From Streptomyces sp. NBC_00820 (GTDB taxonomy: Bacteria; Actinomycetota; Actinomycetes; Streptomycetales; Streptomycetaceae): a stretch of DNA of 64,000 nt. The stretch is from the NCBI RefSeq assembly GCF_036347055.1, contig NZ_CP108882.1, forward strand, positions 3,484,501 through 3,548,500, read 5' to 3'. The notes beneath the pieces were generated by a model that saw nothing but the letters and a program-made list of their open reading frames with translations, was not told where the DNA came from and did no database searches. The translations under genes were made by a program, and so were the position numbers. Of the stretch, positions 37,253-49,208 are shown in pieces (positions within the stretch are counted from its first letter, which is position 1; the number at the start of each line of letters is the position of its first letter).

Positions 37253-39780
37253 TGTTCCGCACAGCCCTGCGCAACGTCCTCGCGCACAAGGCCCGGCTCC
37301 TGATGACCGTGCTCGCCGTCATGCTCGGCGTGGCGTTCGTGTCCGGGACGCTGGTCTTCACCAACACCATCTCCGACGCCTTCCAGAAGAGCTCCGCCAA
37401 GGGCTACGGCCAGGTCGACGTCGCCGTACAGCCCCGGTACCAGGGCTCCAAGGGCAACCAGGTCGGCCAGAGCGCCGAGCTGACGCAGGCGATGCTCGAC
37501 AAGGCCGCCAAGGTCCCCGGTGCCGCCTCCGCCACAGGTGTCGTCACCGGTTTCACCGCGCTCGCGGACAAGGACGGCAAGCTGCTCGGCAGCGGCTGGC
37601 AGTCCGCCGGCGGCAACTACTGGGGCACCGACGACGCCCGCTACCCGCTCGCCGCCGGCCACGCGCCGCACGGCAGGGGCGAGGTGCTGATCGACTCGAA
37701 GACCGCCGAGCGCGCCGGCTACAAGGTCGGCGACACCCTGCGCCTGTCGGTCGACGGCCCGGTCCTCACCCCGCGTATCAGCGGCATCTTCACCACCGAC
37801 GACGGCAACGTGACCGCCGGCGGCAGCCTCGCCCTGTTCGACACCCCGACCGCGCAGGCGCTGTTCGGCAAGAAGGGCACGTACGACGAGATCGACGTCA
37901 AGGCCGCGGCCGGAACCGGCCAGAGCGCCCTGAAGGCCGGTCTGGACAAGGCCCTGCCGTCCCGCCTGGTGGAGACCACCACCGCCGAGAAGCTCGCCGC
38001 CGACCAGGCCAAGGACATCGCCGACGGCATGAGCGGTCTGAAGCGGGTCCTGCTGGTGTTCGCCGGCATCGCCCTGTTCGTGGGCACGTTCATCATCGCC
38101 AACACCTTCACCATGCTGGTCGCCCAGCGCACCAAGGAACTGGCCCTGCTGCGGGCGGTCGGCGCCTCCCGCCGGCAGGTCACCCGCTCGGTGCTGATCG
38201 AGGCCTTCGTGGTGGGCGCCGTCGCCGGTGTCACCGGTCTGGTCGCCGGCATCGGCATCGGCGCGGGCCTGCGCTCCCTGCTGGGCTCCTTCGGCGCGAG
38301 CCTGCCCGACGGGCCGCTGGTGGTCACGCCCGGCACCGTGGTGGCCGCCCTCGCGGTCGGCGTCGTCATCACCGTGATCGCCGCCTGGCTGCCGGGCCGC
38401 CGCGCCGCGAAGATCCCGCCGGTCGCCGCGATGAGCAGCGTCCACGCCACGGCCACCACCAAGTCGCTGGTCCTGCGCAACACGCTCGGCGCGCTGTTCT
38501 CGGCGGCCGGCGTCACCACGGTCCTCGCGGCCACGACGATGGACACCGACTCCGCGCAGCTCCCGATGGGTCTCGGCGCCGTCCTGCTGATCATCGGCGT
38601 GTTCATCCTGACCCCGCTGCTGTCCCGCCCGCTGATCGCGGCCGCCGCTCCCGTGCTGCGCCTCTTCGGTGTCTCGGGCCGGCTGGCCCGCCAGAACTCG
38701 GTGCGCAACCCGCGCCGCACGGCGGCCACGGCGTCCGCGCTGATGATCGGCCTGACCCTGATCACCGGCATGACCGTGATGGCGGGCAGCCTGCAGACGG
38801 CGATCGACAAGATGGCGAGCTCGGCGCTGCGCGCCGACTACGTCGTGGCGATGGCCAACCGCGGCCCGCTCTCCCCCGACGTGGCCCACAGGATCGCCGC
38901 CGCGGACGGCGTCAGCGCCAGCAGCCCGCTGCGCAACGGCGCCTCCCGCATCGACGGCAGGACCGAGTACCTGACCGGCGTCGACGGCGCGGCCATCGGC
39001 AAGCTGACGGACCTGAAGGTGGACGACGGTTCCTTCACGATCGGCGGCGACCGGGTCGTCGTCGACAAGGACCGGGCCGAGAAGAACGGCTGGAAGGCCG
39101 GTTCGGACTTCACCGCCCACTTCGAGGACGGCAAGGCGCGGAAGCTGACGGTCGCCGGGGTCTACGAGGGCAACGACATGATCAACGGGATCATGCTCGA
39201 CAACAGGACCCTCACCCCGCACCTGGCCCACCCCGCCGACATGCAGGTCATGGTCAAGATGTCCGGCGGTGCCTCCGGCGCGGCCAAGGACCGGCTGGAG
39301 AAGGCCCTCGGCTCCAACCCGGCGGTCAAGGTCGAGGACAAGCAGGACATCTCCAACGACATAGCGCAGATGTTCACGCTGATCCTGAACATGGTCTACG
39401 GCCTGCTCGGCATGGCGGTGATCGTCGCGGTCCTCGGTGTCATCAACACCCTGGCCATGTCGGTCTTCGAGCGCTCCCAGGAGATCGGCATGCTCCGCGC
39501 GATCGGCCTGGACCGCAGGGCGATCAAGCGGATGGTCCGCCTGGAGTCCCTGGTGATCTCCCTGTTCGGCGGTGTGCTCGGCATCGGTCTGGGCGTGTTC
39601 TTCGGCTGGGCGGCCGGTGAGCTGCTGGGCACGAAGCTGCCGACGTACCAACTGGTGCTGCCCTGGGGCCGGATGACGGTCTTCCTGCTGCTGGCGGCTG
39701 TCGTCGGCATCCTGGCCGCTCTGTGGCCGGCCCGGCGCGCGTCCCGCCTGAACATGCTGGCGGCGATCAAGGCCGAGTAG
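37252..39780 (+). CDS. ABC exporter permease with two FtsX domains (MacB-like)
   Basis: 842 aa; ATG overlaps the ATPase stop by one base (TGATG). An N-terminal span (AVMLGVAFVSGTLVFTN), a large outside domain, then three spans with the FtsX loop (LVAQRTKELALLRAVGASRR); after a further span the pattern repeats, ending with SVFERSQEIGMLRAIGLDRR. This duplicated FtsX layout is usual in actinobacterial MacB-type exporters. The pair is followed by a 19-bp terminator stem. Confidence 0.9.
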   Translation: MFRTALRNVLAHKARLLMTVLAVMLGVAFVSGTLVFTNTISDAFQKSSAKGYGQVDVAVQPRYQGSKGNQVGQSAELTQAMLDKAAKVPGAASATGVVTGFTALADKDGKLLGSGWQSAGGNYWGTDDARYPLAAGHAPHGRGEVLIDSKTAERAGYKVGDTLRLSVDGPVLTPRISGIFTTDDGNVTAGGSLALFDTPTAQALFGKKGTYDEIDVKAAAGTGQSALKAGLDKALPSRLVETTTAEKLAADQAKDIADGMSGLKRVLLVFAGIALFVGTFIIANTFTMLVAQRTKELALLRAVGASRRQVTRSVLIEAFVVGAVAGVTGLVAGIGIGAGLRSLLGSFGASLPDGPLVVTPGTVVAALAVGVVITVIAAWLPGRRAAKIPPVAAMSSVHATATTKSLVLRNTLGALFSAAGVTTVLAATTMDTDSAQLPMGLGAVLLIIGVFILTPLLSRPLIAAAAPVLRLFGVSGRLARQNSVRNPRRTAATASALMIGLTLITGMTVMAGSLQTAIDKMASSALRADYVVAMANRGPLSPDVAHRIAAADGVSASSPLRNGASRIDGRTEYLTGVDGAAIGKLTDLKVDDGSFTIGGDRVVVDKDRAEKNGWKAGSDFTAHFEDGKARKLTVAGVYEGNDMINGIMLDNRTLTPHLAHPADMQVMVKMSGGASGAAKDRLEKALGSNPAVKVEDKQDISNDIAQMFTLILNMVYGLLGMAVIVAVLGVINTLAMSVFERSQEIGMLRAIGLDRRAIKRMVRLESLVISLFGGVLGIGLGVFFGWAAGELLGTKLPTYQLVLPWGRMTVFLLLAAVVGILAALWPARRASRLNMLAAIKAE

Positions 39781-39801
39781 CCGTACGGCGGTCGTACGAC
39801 C

Positions 39802-39843
39802 CCTGGGCCCCGTTCCGCGCGCGTGCGCGGAGCGGGGCCCAGG
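39802..39843 (+). terminator. Terminator hairpin after the ABC exporter
   Basis: A 19-bp stem (39802-39820 with 39825-39843) with one G-T wobble and a 4-nt loop. It lies between converging genes and just before the end of the leftward methyltransferase gene, so it may act both ways. Confidence 0.85.
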
Positions 39844-39848
39844 TGCTG

Positions 39849-41138
39849 TCAGGAGTTCCAGGTGCGGGTGCGCAGCGGCAGGCCGGAGGCGCCCGTTTCC
39901 GGGGTGCGGATCGCCAGGACCTGGTTGACGCCGATGCGGTTGCGCTCGAAGGCGAGCGCGCAGGCGGCCATGTACAGCCGCCAGACGCGGGCGCGACCGG
40001 GGCTGGTGAGGCGGACCGCGTGCTCCCAGTCCGCCTCCAGGCCGGCCACCCACTCGCGCAGGGTGCGGGCGTAGTGCTCCCGGATCGACTCCACGTCCCG
40101 CACCTCGAACCCGGCGCGCTCCAGCTGGGTGACGGTGGTGCCGATGGGGGCGAGCTCCCCGTCGGGGAAGACGTAGGCGTCGATGAACGCGTCGACGTTG
40201 TACGCCGATTCGTCGTGCTGCGGGCGCCGGGCGATCTGGTGGTTGAGCAGCCGCCCGCCGGGCCTCAGCAGGGCGTACAGGTCGCGCGCGTAGTCCAGGT
40301 AGCGTTCGGCGCCGACGTGCTCGGCCATGCCGATGGAGGAGATCGCGTCGTAGGGGCCGTCGGGGACGTCCCGGTAGTCCTGGACGCGGATCTCCACCCG
40401 GTCGGTCAGTCCCTCGTCGGCGACGCGCTTGCGGGCGTACGCGGCCTGCTCCTGCGAGAGCGTGACCCCGACGACGCCGACGCCGTGCTCGCGGGCCGCG
40501 TGGATCGCCATGGACCCCCAGCCGCAGCCCACGTCCAGCAGCCGCTGCCCCGGCTTCAGGCCGAGCTTGACGCAGACGAGTTCGAGCTTGTCGCGCTGGG
40601 CGGTCTCCAGCGTGCCGCCGTCCTCCCAGTACGCGCACGAATAGACCATCGACGGGCCGAGGACGATCTCGTAGAAGTCGTTGCCGACGTCGTAGTGATG
40701 GCTGATGGCCCGCCTGTCGCTGCGCCGCGTGTGCAGGTGGCGGGCGCGGCGCACCTCCTCGCGCGGCGGGGTGGGCGGCAGGGGCGGCCCGGCGAGCCTG
40801 AGCAGCTCGCGGGCGCCGACGCGCACGTCCGGGTCGCGCAGCGCCTGGACGAGGGTGCGGCCCCCTTCCCCGCGCTCCCAGAGCATCCCGGCCACGGCGC
40901 CCAGGGCGGTGTACAGATCGCCCTCGACGTCCAGGTCACCGGCCACCCAGGCGCGGGCCAGGCCGAGCTCGCCCGGTTTGAACAGCATGTGGCGCAGGGC
41001 GCGCCGGTTGCGTACGACGAGCACGGGCGCGCCCGGCGGGCCGGCCCGGGAGCCGTCCCAGGCGCGGATTCCCACCGGGAGCGGCGCTCCCAGCAGCTGC
41101 TCGGCAACACTCACCAGCCGCGACGCGGCGTCGGACAT
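39849..41138 (-). CDS. Cyclopropane-fatty-acyl-phospholipid synthase-like methyltransferase
   Basis: 429 aa from the ATG at 41138 with GGAGGTG before it. An N-terminal SCP2-like lipid part (~1-130) is followed by SHHYDVGNDFYEIVLGPSM, the SAM motif LLDVGCGWGSMAIHAA and the CFA signatures ISSIGMAEHVG and QLERAGFEVRDVESI. Such enzymes methylate double bonds in membrane phospholipids from SAM. A cfa role is likely; a mycolic-type or other lipid substrate cannot be excluded. Confidence 0.85.
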   Translation of the reverse strand: MSDAASRLVSVAEQLLGAPLPVGIRAWDGSRAGPPGAPVLVVRNRRALRHMLFKPGELGLARAWVAGDLDVEGDLYTALGAVAGMLWERGEGGRTLVQALRDPDVRVGARELLRLAGPPLPPTPPREEVRRARHLHTRRSDRRAISHHYDVGNDFYEIVLGPSMVYSCAYWEDGGTLETAQRDKLELVCVKLGLKPGQRLLDVGCGWGSMAIHAAREHGVGVVGVTLSQEQAAYARKRVADEGLTDRVEIRVQDYRDVPDGPYDAISSIGMAEHVGAERYLDYARDLYALLRPGGRLLNHQIARRPQHDESAYNVDAFIDAYVFPDGELAPIGTTVTQLERAGFEVRDVESIREHYARTLREWVAGLEADWEHAVRLTSPGRARVWRLYMAACALAFERNRIGVNQVLAIRTPETGASGLPLRTRTWNS

Positions 41139-41275
41139 GGCGCACACCTCCAAGACGGCGATCCCGGATGTCCGTTCACCACGTAAACACCTGCGAGGCC
41201 GCACCGCACTCCCCCGTTGGCGTTACAGCCGAGGAAATTTTCCGGCCGCCGCCGAGCCGAAGGGCCGCCACAACG

Positions 41276-41317
41276 CCGAAGGACCTCCCACACCACGGAT
41301 GGCAGGAGGTCCTTCGG
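41276..41317 (-). terminator. Terminator hairpin after NDH-2
   Basis: A perfect 13-bp stem (41276-41288 with 41305-41317) and 16-nt loop lie 20 bases after the ndh stop. Confidence 0.8.
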
Positions 41318-41336
41318 AGGGGTCGGTGACCGCGGG

Positions 41337-42716
41337 TCAGGAGGCCTTGGCCTTCTCCTCGGCCTTCGGAGCGGCTACCGGGGCCGGCTTGGCGGCCTCG
41401 TAGAACTCCACGCGCGGGTTCTCCATGGCGCCCAGGGACACGACCTCACGCTTGAGGAACATGCCGAGGGTCCAGTCGGCGAAGATGCGGATCTTGCGGT
41501 TCCAGGTCGGCATCGCCAGACCGTGGTAGCCACGGTGCATGTACCAGGCGAGGCGGCCCTTGAGCTTGATCTTCATCTTGCCCATGACGATCATCGCCAC
41601 GCCCTTGTGCAGGCCGAGACCGGCGACCGCACCCTTGTTGGCGTGCTCGTACTCCTTCTGCGGGAAGCCCCGCATGCCGGAGACCACGTTGTCGCCGAGC
41701 ACCTTGGCCTGGCGCAGCGCGTGCTGGGCGTTCGGCGGGCACCAGGCGTTCTCGTTGCCCGCCTTGCGGCCGACGAGGTCCGGAACCTGCGCGTTGTCGC
41801 CGGCGGCCCAGATGTAGTCCGTGCCCTGCACCTGGAGGGTCGGGGCGCAGTCGACGTGACCGCGCGGGCCGAGGGGCAGACCGAAGCGGGACAGGGCCGG
41901 GTTGGGCTTGACGCCCGCGGTCCACACGATGGTGTTGGAGTCGACCTCGAGGCCGTTCTTCAGCACGACGTGGCCGTCGACGCAGGAGTCCATCGAGGTG
42001 GAGAGGTAGATCTCCACACCGCGGCTCTCCAGGTGCTCCTTGCCGTACTGGCCGAGCTTGGGGCCGACCTCGGGAAGGATCTTGTCGGCGGCGTCGACCA
42101 GGATGAAGCGCATGTCCTCGCGGGACACGTTCTTGTAGTACTTGGCCGCGTCACGGGCCATGTCCTCGACCTCACCGATGGTCTCCGCGCCCGCGAAGCC
42201 ACCGCCGACGAAGACGAAGGTGAGCGCCTTGCGGCGGATCTCCTCGTCGGTCGTGGAGTCGGCCTTGTCCAGCTGCTCCAGGACGTGGTTACGCAGGCCG
42301 ATGGACTCCTCGATGCCCTTCATGCCGATGCCCTGCTCGGCGAGGCCGGGGATCGGGAAGGTGCGGGAGACCGCGCCCATCGCGATGACCAGGTAGTCGA
42401 ACGGCAGCTCGTACGCCTCGCCCACGATGGGGGCGATCGTGGCGACCTTGCGCTCCTGGTCGATGGTGGTGACCCGACCGGTGAGGACCTCCGCCTTCGG
42501 CAGCACGCGTCGCAGTGGGACGACGACGTGCCGAGGGGAGATGCTGCCGGCGGCGGCTTCGGGGAGGAAGGGCTGGTAGGTCATGTACGACCGCGGGTCG
42601 ACGACCGTGACGGTCGCCTCGCCGAAGCGCATCTTCTTGAGGATGCGCCGGGCCGCGTAAAGGCCTACGTACCCACCGCCTACTACGAGGATCCTGGGAC
42701 GCTCCGTGGTGCTCAT
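41337..42716 (-). CDS. ndh: Type II NADH dehydrogenase (NDH-2)
   Basis: 459 aa. It passes electrons from NADH to menaquinone without pumping protons, on the inner face of the membrane. The FAD fingerprint ILVVGGGYVGLYAARRI, the NADH fingerprint FVFVGGGFAGAETIGE, IWTAGVKPNP and the FAD motif IWAAGDNAQVPD are present, and the C-terminal amphipathic segment (KIRIFADWTLGMFLKRE) fits membrane binding. AGGTGGA lies about 10 bases before the ATG. An imperfect palindrome at 42761-42778 may be a control site. Confidence 0.93.
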   Translation of the reverse strand: MSTTERPRILVVGGGYVGLYAARRILKKMRFGEATVTVVDPRSYMTYQPFLPEAAAGSISPRHVVVPLRRVLPKAEVLTGRVTTIDQERKVATIAPIVGEAYELPFDYLVIAMGAVSRTFPIPGLAEQGIGMKGIEESIGLRNHVLEQLDKADSTTDEEIRRKALTFVFVGGGFAGAETIGEVEDMARDAAKYYKNVSREDMRFILVDAADKILPEVGPKLGQYGKEHLESRGVEIYLSTSMDSCVDGHVVLKNGLEVDSNTIVWTAGVKPNPALSRFGLPLGPRGHVDCAPTLQVQGTDYIWAAGDNAQVPDLVGRKAGNENAWCPPNAQHALRQAKVLGDNVVSGMRGFPQKEYEHANKGAVAGLGLHKGVAMIVMGKMKIKLKGRLAWYMHRGYHGLAMPTWNRKIRIFADWTLGMFLKREVVSLGAMENPRVEFYEAAKPAPVAAPKAEEKAKAS

Positions 42717-43151
42717 GGCATCGAGTATCCACCTGCCCCTGAGGGGTCGCTCGTGCGCCCCTTCACAAGCTTCTGAAGCACCTGTGTTAGACTCCGCGGC
42801 CCGCGTGACGCAGATCATGTTCCCGAATGGGAACCGCGGGTCCCTCTGACCCGTTGTCAAGGCCACGTGAGCTGGACATCCGGTTTTCGCGACCCTTCGC
42901 GACGCATCCGGAGACTCCCTCGGGACACCCTCCCGAAACACCCGTGAAACGCTCTCCTGAGCAGCTCCCAGGGCGTGTTGAGCCCCCGAATGGGCCAATT
43001 GGGGTCAACCGATCCCCCACCCGGACCGAAATCCTTGTGAAGATGTTCACGAAGGTTTCCGCCGGGGTGCCGCGGAGCGGCGTGTCGGCCGCTCCGCGAC
43101 GGGGGCCAGGGCCTTTCTTCCGCGACCCCGGCAAGATCCGGAAGAGAGGCC
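42717..43151. promoter_or_regulatory. Upstream region of ndh, with two palindromes and a hairpin
   Basis: 435 bp, no supported gene. Seen: an imperfect palindrome cttcacaagcttctgaag (42761-42778), 16 of 18 positions symmetric; GTTCCC-gaat-GGGAAC (42819-42834), perfect; and a 10-bp terminator-like stem (43071-43080 with 43089-43098) beyond the ppx stop. The first resembles half sites of redox-type operators, but it does not match the Rex consensus well. Confidence 0.5.
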
Positions 43152-44093
43152 CTAAGCCACCGACCAGGCGATGCCGTCGAGGATGTCGTGCTCGCTGACG
43201 ACGACCTCCTCGGCGCCGATCCGCTCCATGATCGCGAGCAGCACGAGGGCGCCCGCGCCGATGACGTCGACGCGCCCCTCGTGCATGGAGGGGACCGCCG
43301 CGCGCTCGGCGTGCGTGGAGCGCAGCAGCCACTCGGTGATCTCGCGGACGCGGTCGTGGGAGACGCGGGAGTGGTGGATGCGCCCGGAGTCGTACTCGGG
43401 CAGTTCCTGGGCGATCGCGGACACCGTGGTGACCGAGCCGGCCAGGCCGACCAGGGTGCGTGCCTCGCGCAGCGGGACGGTCTGCTCGGCGAGGTCCAGG
43501 GCGGCCTCGATGTCGGCCCGCATGGCGGCGATCTGCTCCTCGGTGGGCGGGTCGCTCACCGCGCCCTCGTGGACCAGGTGCCGTTCCGTCATGCGCACGC
43601 AGCCGACGTCCACGGACCGCGCGGCCCGCACGTGGTCGTCGCCGACGACGAACTCGGTGGAGCCCCCGCCGATGTCCACCACCAGGTACGGCTTGGCGAG
43701 ATGGTCCCGGCCGGCCAGTTCCCCGGTCGCACCGGTGAACGAGAACTCGGCCTCCTGGTCGCCGGTGATGACCTCGGGCTCGACGCCGAGGATGTCGACG
43801 ACACCGCGCACGAAGTCGTCGCGGTTCTCGGCGTCGCGCGAGGCGGAGGTGGCGACGAAACGGAGCTTCTCCGCGCCGTACGCCTTGATGACCTCGGCGT
43901 ACTCGCGGCACGCGGCGAAGGTGCGCTCCAGCGCCTCGGGGGCGAGCCGGCCGGTGCGGTCGACGCCCTGGCCGAGCCGCACGATCGTCATCCGGCGTTC
44001 CAGGTCGGTCAGTTCACCCGTTTCCGGGTTCGCGTCCGCGACGAGCAGGCGGATGGAGTTCGTACCGCAGTCGATGGCGGCGACGCGGGTCAT
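43152..44093 (-). CDS. Exopolyphosphatase/guanosine pentaphosphatase (Ppx/GppA family)
   Basis: 313 aa from the ATG at 44093 with GAAGGAT upstream. Actin-like ATPase-fold phosphatase: phosphate-1 loop VAAIDCGTNSIRLLVAD, then FVATSASRDAEN, phosphate-2 loop VVDIGGGSTEFVVG and VGLAGSVTTVSAIAQ. It hydrolyses polyphosphate or pppGpp, linking to phosphate and stringent responses. Short type without the C-terminal HD part. It sits with DUF501, DivIC and enolase in the order usual for actinomycetes. Confidence 0.92.
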   Translation of the reverse strand: MTRVAAIDCGTNSIRLLVADANPETGELTDLERRMTIVRLGQGVDRTGRLAPEALERTFAACREYAEVIKAYGAEKLRFVATSASRDAENRDDFVRGVVDILGVEPEVITGDQEAEFSFTGATGELAGRDHLAKPYLVVDIGGGSTEFVVGDDHVRAARSVDVGCVRMTERHLVHEGAVSDPPTEEQIAAMRADIEAALDLAEQTVPLREARTLVGLAGSVTTVSAIAQELPEYDSGRIHHSRVSHDRVREITEWLLRSTHAERAAVPSMHEGRVDVIGAGALVLLAIMERIGAEEVVVSEHDILDGIAWSVA

Positions 44094-44212
44094 GGGCGGA
44101 TCCTTCTCTTCGACGTTCAAGGTTCAACGTGTCCGGCCGACAGCGTCGGCGGAGGGTGGGCGAGGCCGGGGGCCAGGGGGCGAAGCCCCCTGGGACGGAA
44201 CCGGCCCGGCGG

Positions 44213-44752
44213 TCACTCCTCGGCGGCGCCCGGTGCGGCGCACGGCGACACGCAAGCACCCTTCGCCCACCACTGCGGCAGCATCGCGATCGCCTCGTCG
44301 CCGAGCGGGTTCACACCCGGACCCGCGGCCAGCGAGTGGGCCACCAGGACGTGCAGGCACTTCACGCGGTCCGGCATGCCGCCCGCGCTCGGGAAGCCCG
44401 TCAGGACCTCGATCTCGTCCCGGCGGCGGATGTAGTCCTCGTGCGCTGCCCGGTAGGCGGCGGCCAGCTCGGGGTCGGTCTGGAGCCGGTCGGTCATCTC
44501 CTTCATGACGCCGTTCGCCTCCAGCGTGCCGATCGCCGAGTTGGCGCGGGGGCACGTCAGGTAGTACGTCGTCGGGAAGGGCGTGCCGTCGGGCAGCCGG
44601 GGCGCCGTCTCGACGACGTCCGGCTGGCCGCAGGGGCAGCGGTGCGCGATGGCACGAAGGCCCCGCGGCGGACGGCCGAGCTGCTGCTTGAAGGCCTCTA
44701 CGTCCGCTTCGGTGGGCTCGGTGCGCGGGGTGGTCGGCGGGGGCGTTTCCAT
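44213..44752 (-). CDS. DUF501 domain protein
   Basis: 179 aa. Signatures: FKQQLGRPPRGLRAIAHRCPCGQPDVV with a CxC, TYYLTCPRANSAIGTLEANG and GGMPDRVKCLHVLVAHSLA. The paired cysteines suggest a metal site. Function unknown; it is conserved beside enolase, DivIC and Ppx in actinobacteria. The spacer 44094-44212 has a hairpin made of ggggcgaagcccc. Confidence 0.88.
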   Translation of the reverse strand: METPPPTTPRTEPTEADVEAFKQQLGRPPRGLRAIAHRCPCGQPDVVETAPRLPDGTPFPTTYYLTCPRANSAIGTLEANGVMKEMTDRLQTDPELAAAYRAAHEDYIRRRDEIEVLTGFPSAGGMPDRVKCLHVLVAHSLAAGPGVNPLGDEAIAMLPQWWAKGACVSPCAAPGAAEE

Positions 44753-44799
44753 GGGACTGCTTTCAGGGTGGCTTTGTGTCGGTTACCGGCCGGGGCCGG

Positions 44800-45282
44800 T
44801 CACTGGTCGGAGGCGTCGGACTTGTCGACCCCGTCCCAGACGTTCGCGTACCAGGGCCGGTGGGCGCCCTGGAGGTCGGCGCGGGCCTGCTTGGCCGCGC
44901 CGGTGTCGATGACGACGTACCCGGTCTCGCCGGGCATCACATAGTGCAGCCGGCGCCGGATCTGCTGCTCGGCGTAGGCGTCGTCCTGCCAGCGCGCCTT
45001 GGTGTCGCGCAGCTGCTCGACGCGCTCGCGTGCCTGCTCCTGCTGCCGCTGGAGGTCGGCGATCTCGGCGCGCTGGGAGACGTACTGCCGCATCGGGTAG
45101 GCGAGGGCGACGATCAGCGAGCACAGCACCAGGGCGAGCAGGGCGGCGCGGCCGGTGAGCCGGGAACGGCGGGCCTGCCGCTTGGTCTGGGACCGGTAGA
45201 CGCGGGCCGCCGTCTGTTCGCCGAACAGCCGCAGCCTGGTCGCGGTGGAGAAACGGTCCCGGTCCCGGTCCTTCACGGCCAT
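44800..45282 (-). CDS. divIC: Septum formation initiator protein (FtsB/DivIC family)
   Basis: 160 aa from the ATG at 45282 with GGAGG upstream; a start at 45390 is possible but unlike relatives. One transmembrane helix (ALLALVLCSLIVALAYPM, about residues 46-63) is followed by a coiled coil (AEIADLQRQQEQARERVEQL) and the DivIC-end motif RRRLHYVMPGETGYVVID. It works outside the membrane with FtsL/FtsQ at sporulation septa. It lies between enolase and DUF501, the classical order. Confidence 0.9.
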   Translation of the reverse strand: MAVKDRDRDRFSTATRLRLFGEQTAARVYRSQTKRQARRSRLTGRAALLALVLCSLIVALAYPMRQYVSQRAEIADLQRQQEQARERVEQLRDTKARWQDDAYAEQQIRRRLHYVMPGETGYVVIDTGAAKQARADLQGAHRPWYANVWDGVDKSDASDQ

Positions 45283-45432
45283 CTGGCTCGCCGCCTCCCC
45301 TTGCCTGTGCCTCACACGTGCGTACGTCCCCGGACACGGTACGGGACCGGGTACGGGGACGTACGGACGACTGGCCAAGCCGCGACTCATCGCGGCCCGG
45401 CCGATGGCGGTGTCGCTCAGCCCTTGCTGCGT

Positions 45433-47832
<2,400 letters not shown>

Positions 47833-47836
47833 TCAC

Positions 47837-48079
47837 CGACGCCTGCGAGGTGAGCTGTCGGGTTCGGGCCGGTTGAGTTGCCCGGCCACCCCTTCCCCGA
47901 ACGGGAAGGCGTGGCTTCACCCCCAGCCGGACGCGGCTTCAACCGCCGGGTCCGGCACTTACCTTGGGTCCCCCGCTCCTGCCTGCGGCGCGTGACGCGT
48001 CGACTGTTCCCGGGTGGCCACTGGCAGGATTCGGCGTTGCGGCGGCCGGGGCTCGTGGTGACGAGCGGTCCTGACCGTA
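47837..48079 (-). promoter_or_regulatory. ydaO/yuaA (cyclic di-AMP) riboswitch and promoter of rpfA
   Basis: Read on the minus strand, the 200-nt leader has the conserved words in order: CCGAATCCTGCC (near 48034), GGGGGACCCAAGGTA (near 47970), GGGGTGAAGCC, GGCCGGGCAACTC and CCGAACCCGACAGCTCACC, then GCAGGC near 47840. A TTGGTT...TACGGT pair (-10 at 48079-48074) starts a leader of about 245 nt. The ydaO class binds c-di-AMP and usually turns the gene off. Confidence 0.88.
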
Positions 48080-48185
48080 GACAGGCGGCCGACGGAAAAC
48101 CAAAGACGATCAGGGCTTCTGAGACTCATCCCACACTTTCACCAAAACGGACATTAGCGGTGAAGTGGGGCGTCAACTGCCGCTG

Positions 48186-49208
48186 TTACGCGCCCTTTTC
48201 GTCCCCTACTTTCAGGGTCTGACCGGGGGCGATGTTGTTCGCGTCGGTGCCGATGTCCTTCTTGTTCAGGGAGTAGAGGGCGCGCCATCCGCCGTCGAGG
48301 TCGAGGGAGTCGGCGATGGAGCCGAGCGTGTCGCCCTCGTGGACCGTGTAGGTGCCCGCGTCGCGCAAGGCATGCCGGCCGGAAGAGTCCGCCTTCTGGC
48401 CGCCCTTCGCGTCCTCGGCCGCACTTCCGCCGCGGTGGCGGCCGCCGCTGTCGAGGCTGCCGGTGTCGACCAGGGCCCAAGAGCCGCCGGTCTGCGCCGA
48501 ATTGTCCGTCTCCTTGACCGCGGGGGCCCTGGTGACCGGGCCGTCGCTCACCCGGCCGCCGGCGTAGTTGGGCATCGCGGATTCCTCGGACCCGGAGGTG
48601 TCCGCCCCCTTGCCAGTGTCACTGGAGTCGCCGCTCGCACTCGCGGGCTGGTCGTCCTTCTTGTCCGCGCCCTTCGAGGAGGAGTCGGGCGAGGGCGACG
48701 AATCCGGCAGGGCGGGCGATTCGGATGCCTTGTCCGAACCGGACTTGCCGGCGGACCCGGAGTTGTCCCCGCTGTCCGCGGTGCCGGGGGTGGCCGAGCC
48801 ACCGACGCCGGTGTCGACGTTCACGGAGCCGGAGTTGGAGGTCAGTCCGGACAGCAGGGCGCACGTGGCCCAGGGGGTGGTCCCCTTGTCGGCGAGGATC
48901 TTCTCGGCGACCGAGATCTGCTGCGAACGGCTGGCCTGGTCGGCGGTCTCGGCGTACTGGGTACCGCCGTACGCACTCCAGTCCGCCTGGGAGATCTGCA
49001 GGCCGCCGTAGAAGCCGTTGCCGGGATCGGCGCTCCAGGAGCCACCGCTCTCGCACTCGGCCACCTTGTCCCACGTGGTGCCGTCGGCCGCGTGGGCACT
49101 CGCGGCACCGAGGAGCGGGATGGCGATGGCCGAGCCGGTGACACCGGCCGCGACGAGGAGAGCGGGAGCCTGGCGAGGGCGACGGTGACGACCGTTCCCG
49201 GAGAGCAT
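48186..49208 (-). CDS. Second Rpf-like protein with long linker and LysM
   Basis: 340 aa from the ATG at 49208; upstream in-frame residues to 49316 do not look like a leader. Signal peptide to about residue 37 (ends ASAHA), then an Rpf domain (DGTTWDKVAECESGGSWSAD, GFYGGLQISQADW, GTQYAETADQA), a ~150-residue Ser/Asp/Gly/Lys-rich disordered linker, and a LysM ([27 protein letters not shown]). The catalytic Glu in ECESGG is kept. It acts on cell-wall glycan together with RpfA; the linker is longer. Confidence 0.88.
   Translation of the reverse strand: MLSGNGRHRRPRQAPALLVAAGVTGSAIAIPLLGAASAHAADGTTWDKVAECESGGSWSADPGNGFYGGLQISQADWSAYGGTQYAETADQASRSQQISVAEKILADKGTTPWATCALLSGLTSNSGSVNVDTGVGGSATPGTADSGDNSGSAGKSGSDKASESPALPDSSPSPDSSSKGADKKDDQPASASGDSSDTGKGADTSGSEESAMPNYAGGRVSDGPVTRAPAVKETDNSAQTGGSWALVDTGSLDSGGRHRGGSAAEDAKGGQKADSSGRHALRDAGTYTVHEGDTLGSIADSLDLDGGWRALYSLNKKDIGTDANNIAPGQTLKVGDEKGA

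Noticed and set aside
36550..40638. 1362-codon open frame on the minus strand opposite the ABC exporter
   Set aside because: It is antisense to two clear genes, is low in family motifs and rich in Gly/Arg/Asp; high third-position GC makes such shadows.
42761..42778. Rex operator before ndh
   Set aside because: The palindrome differs from TGTGAAC-type sites in both arms; I keep it only as an unassigned palindrome.
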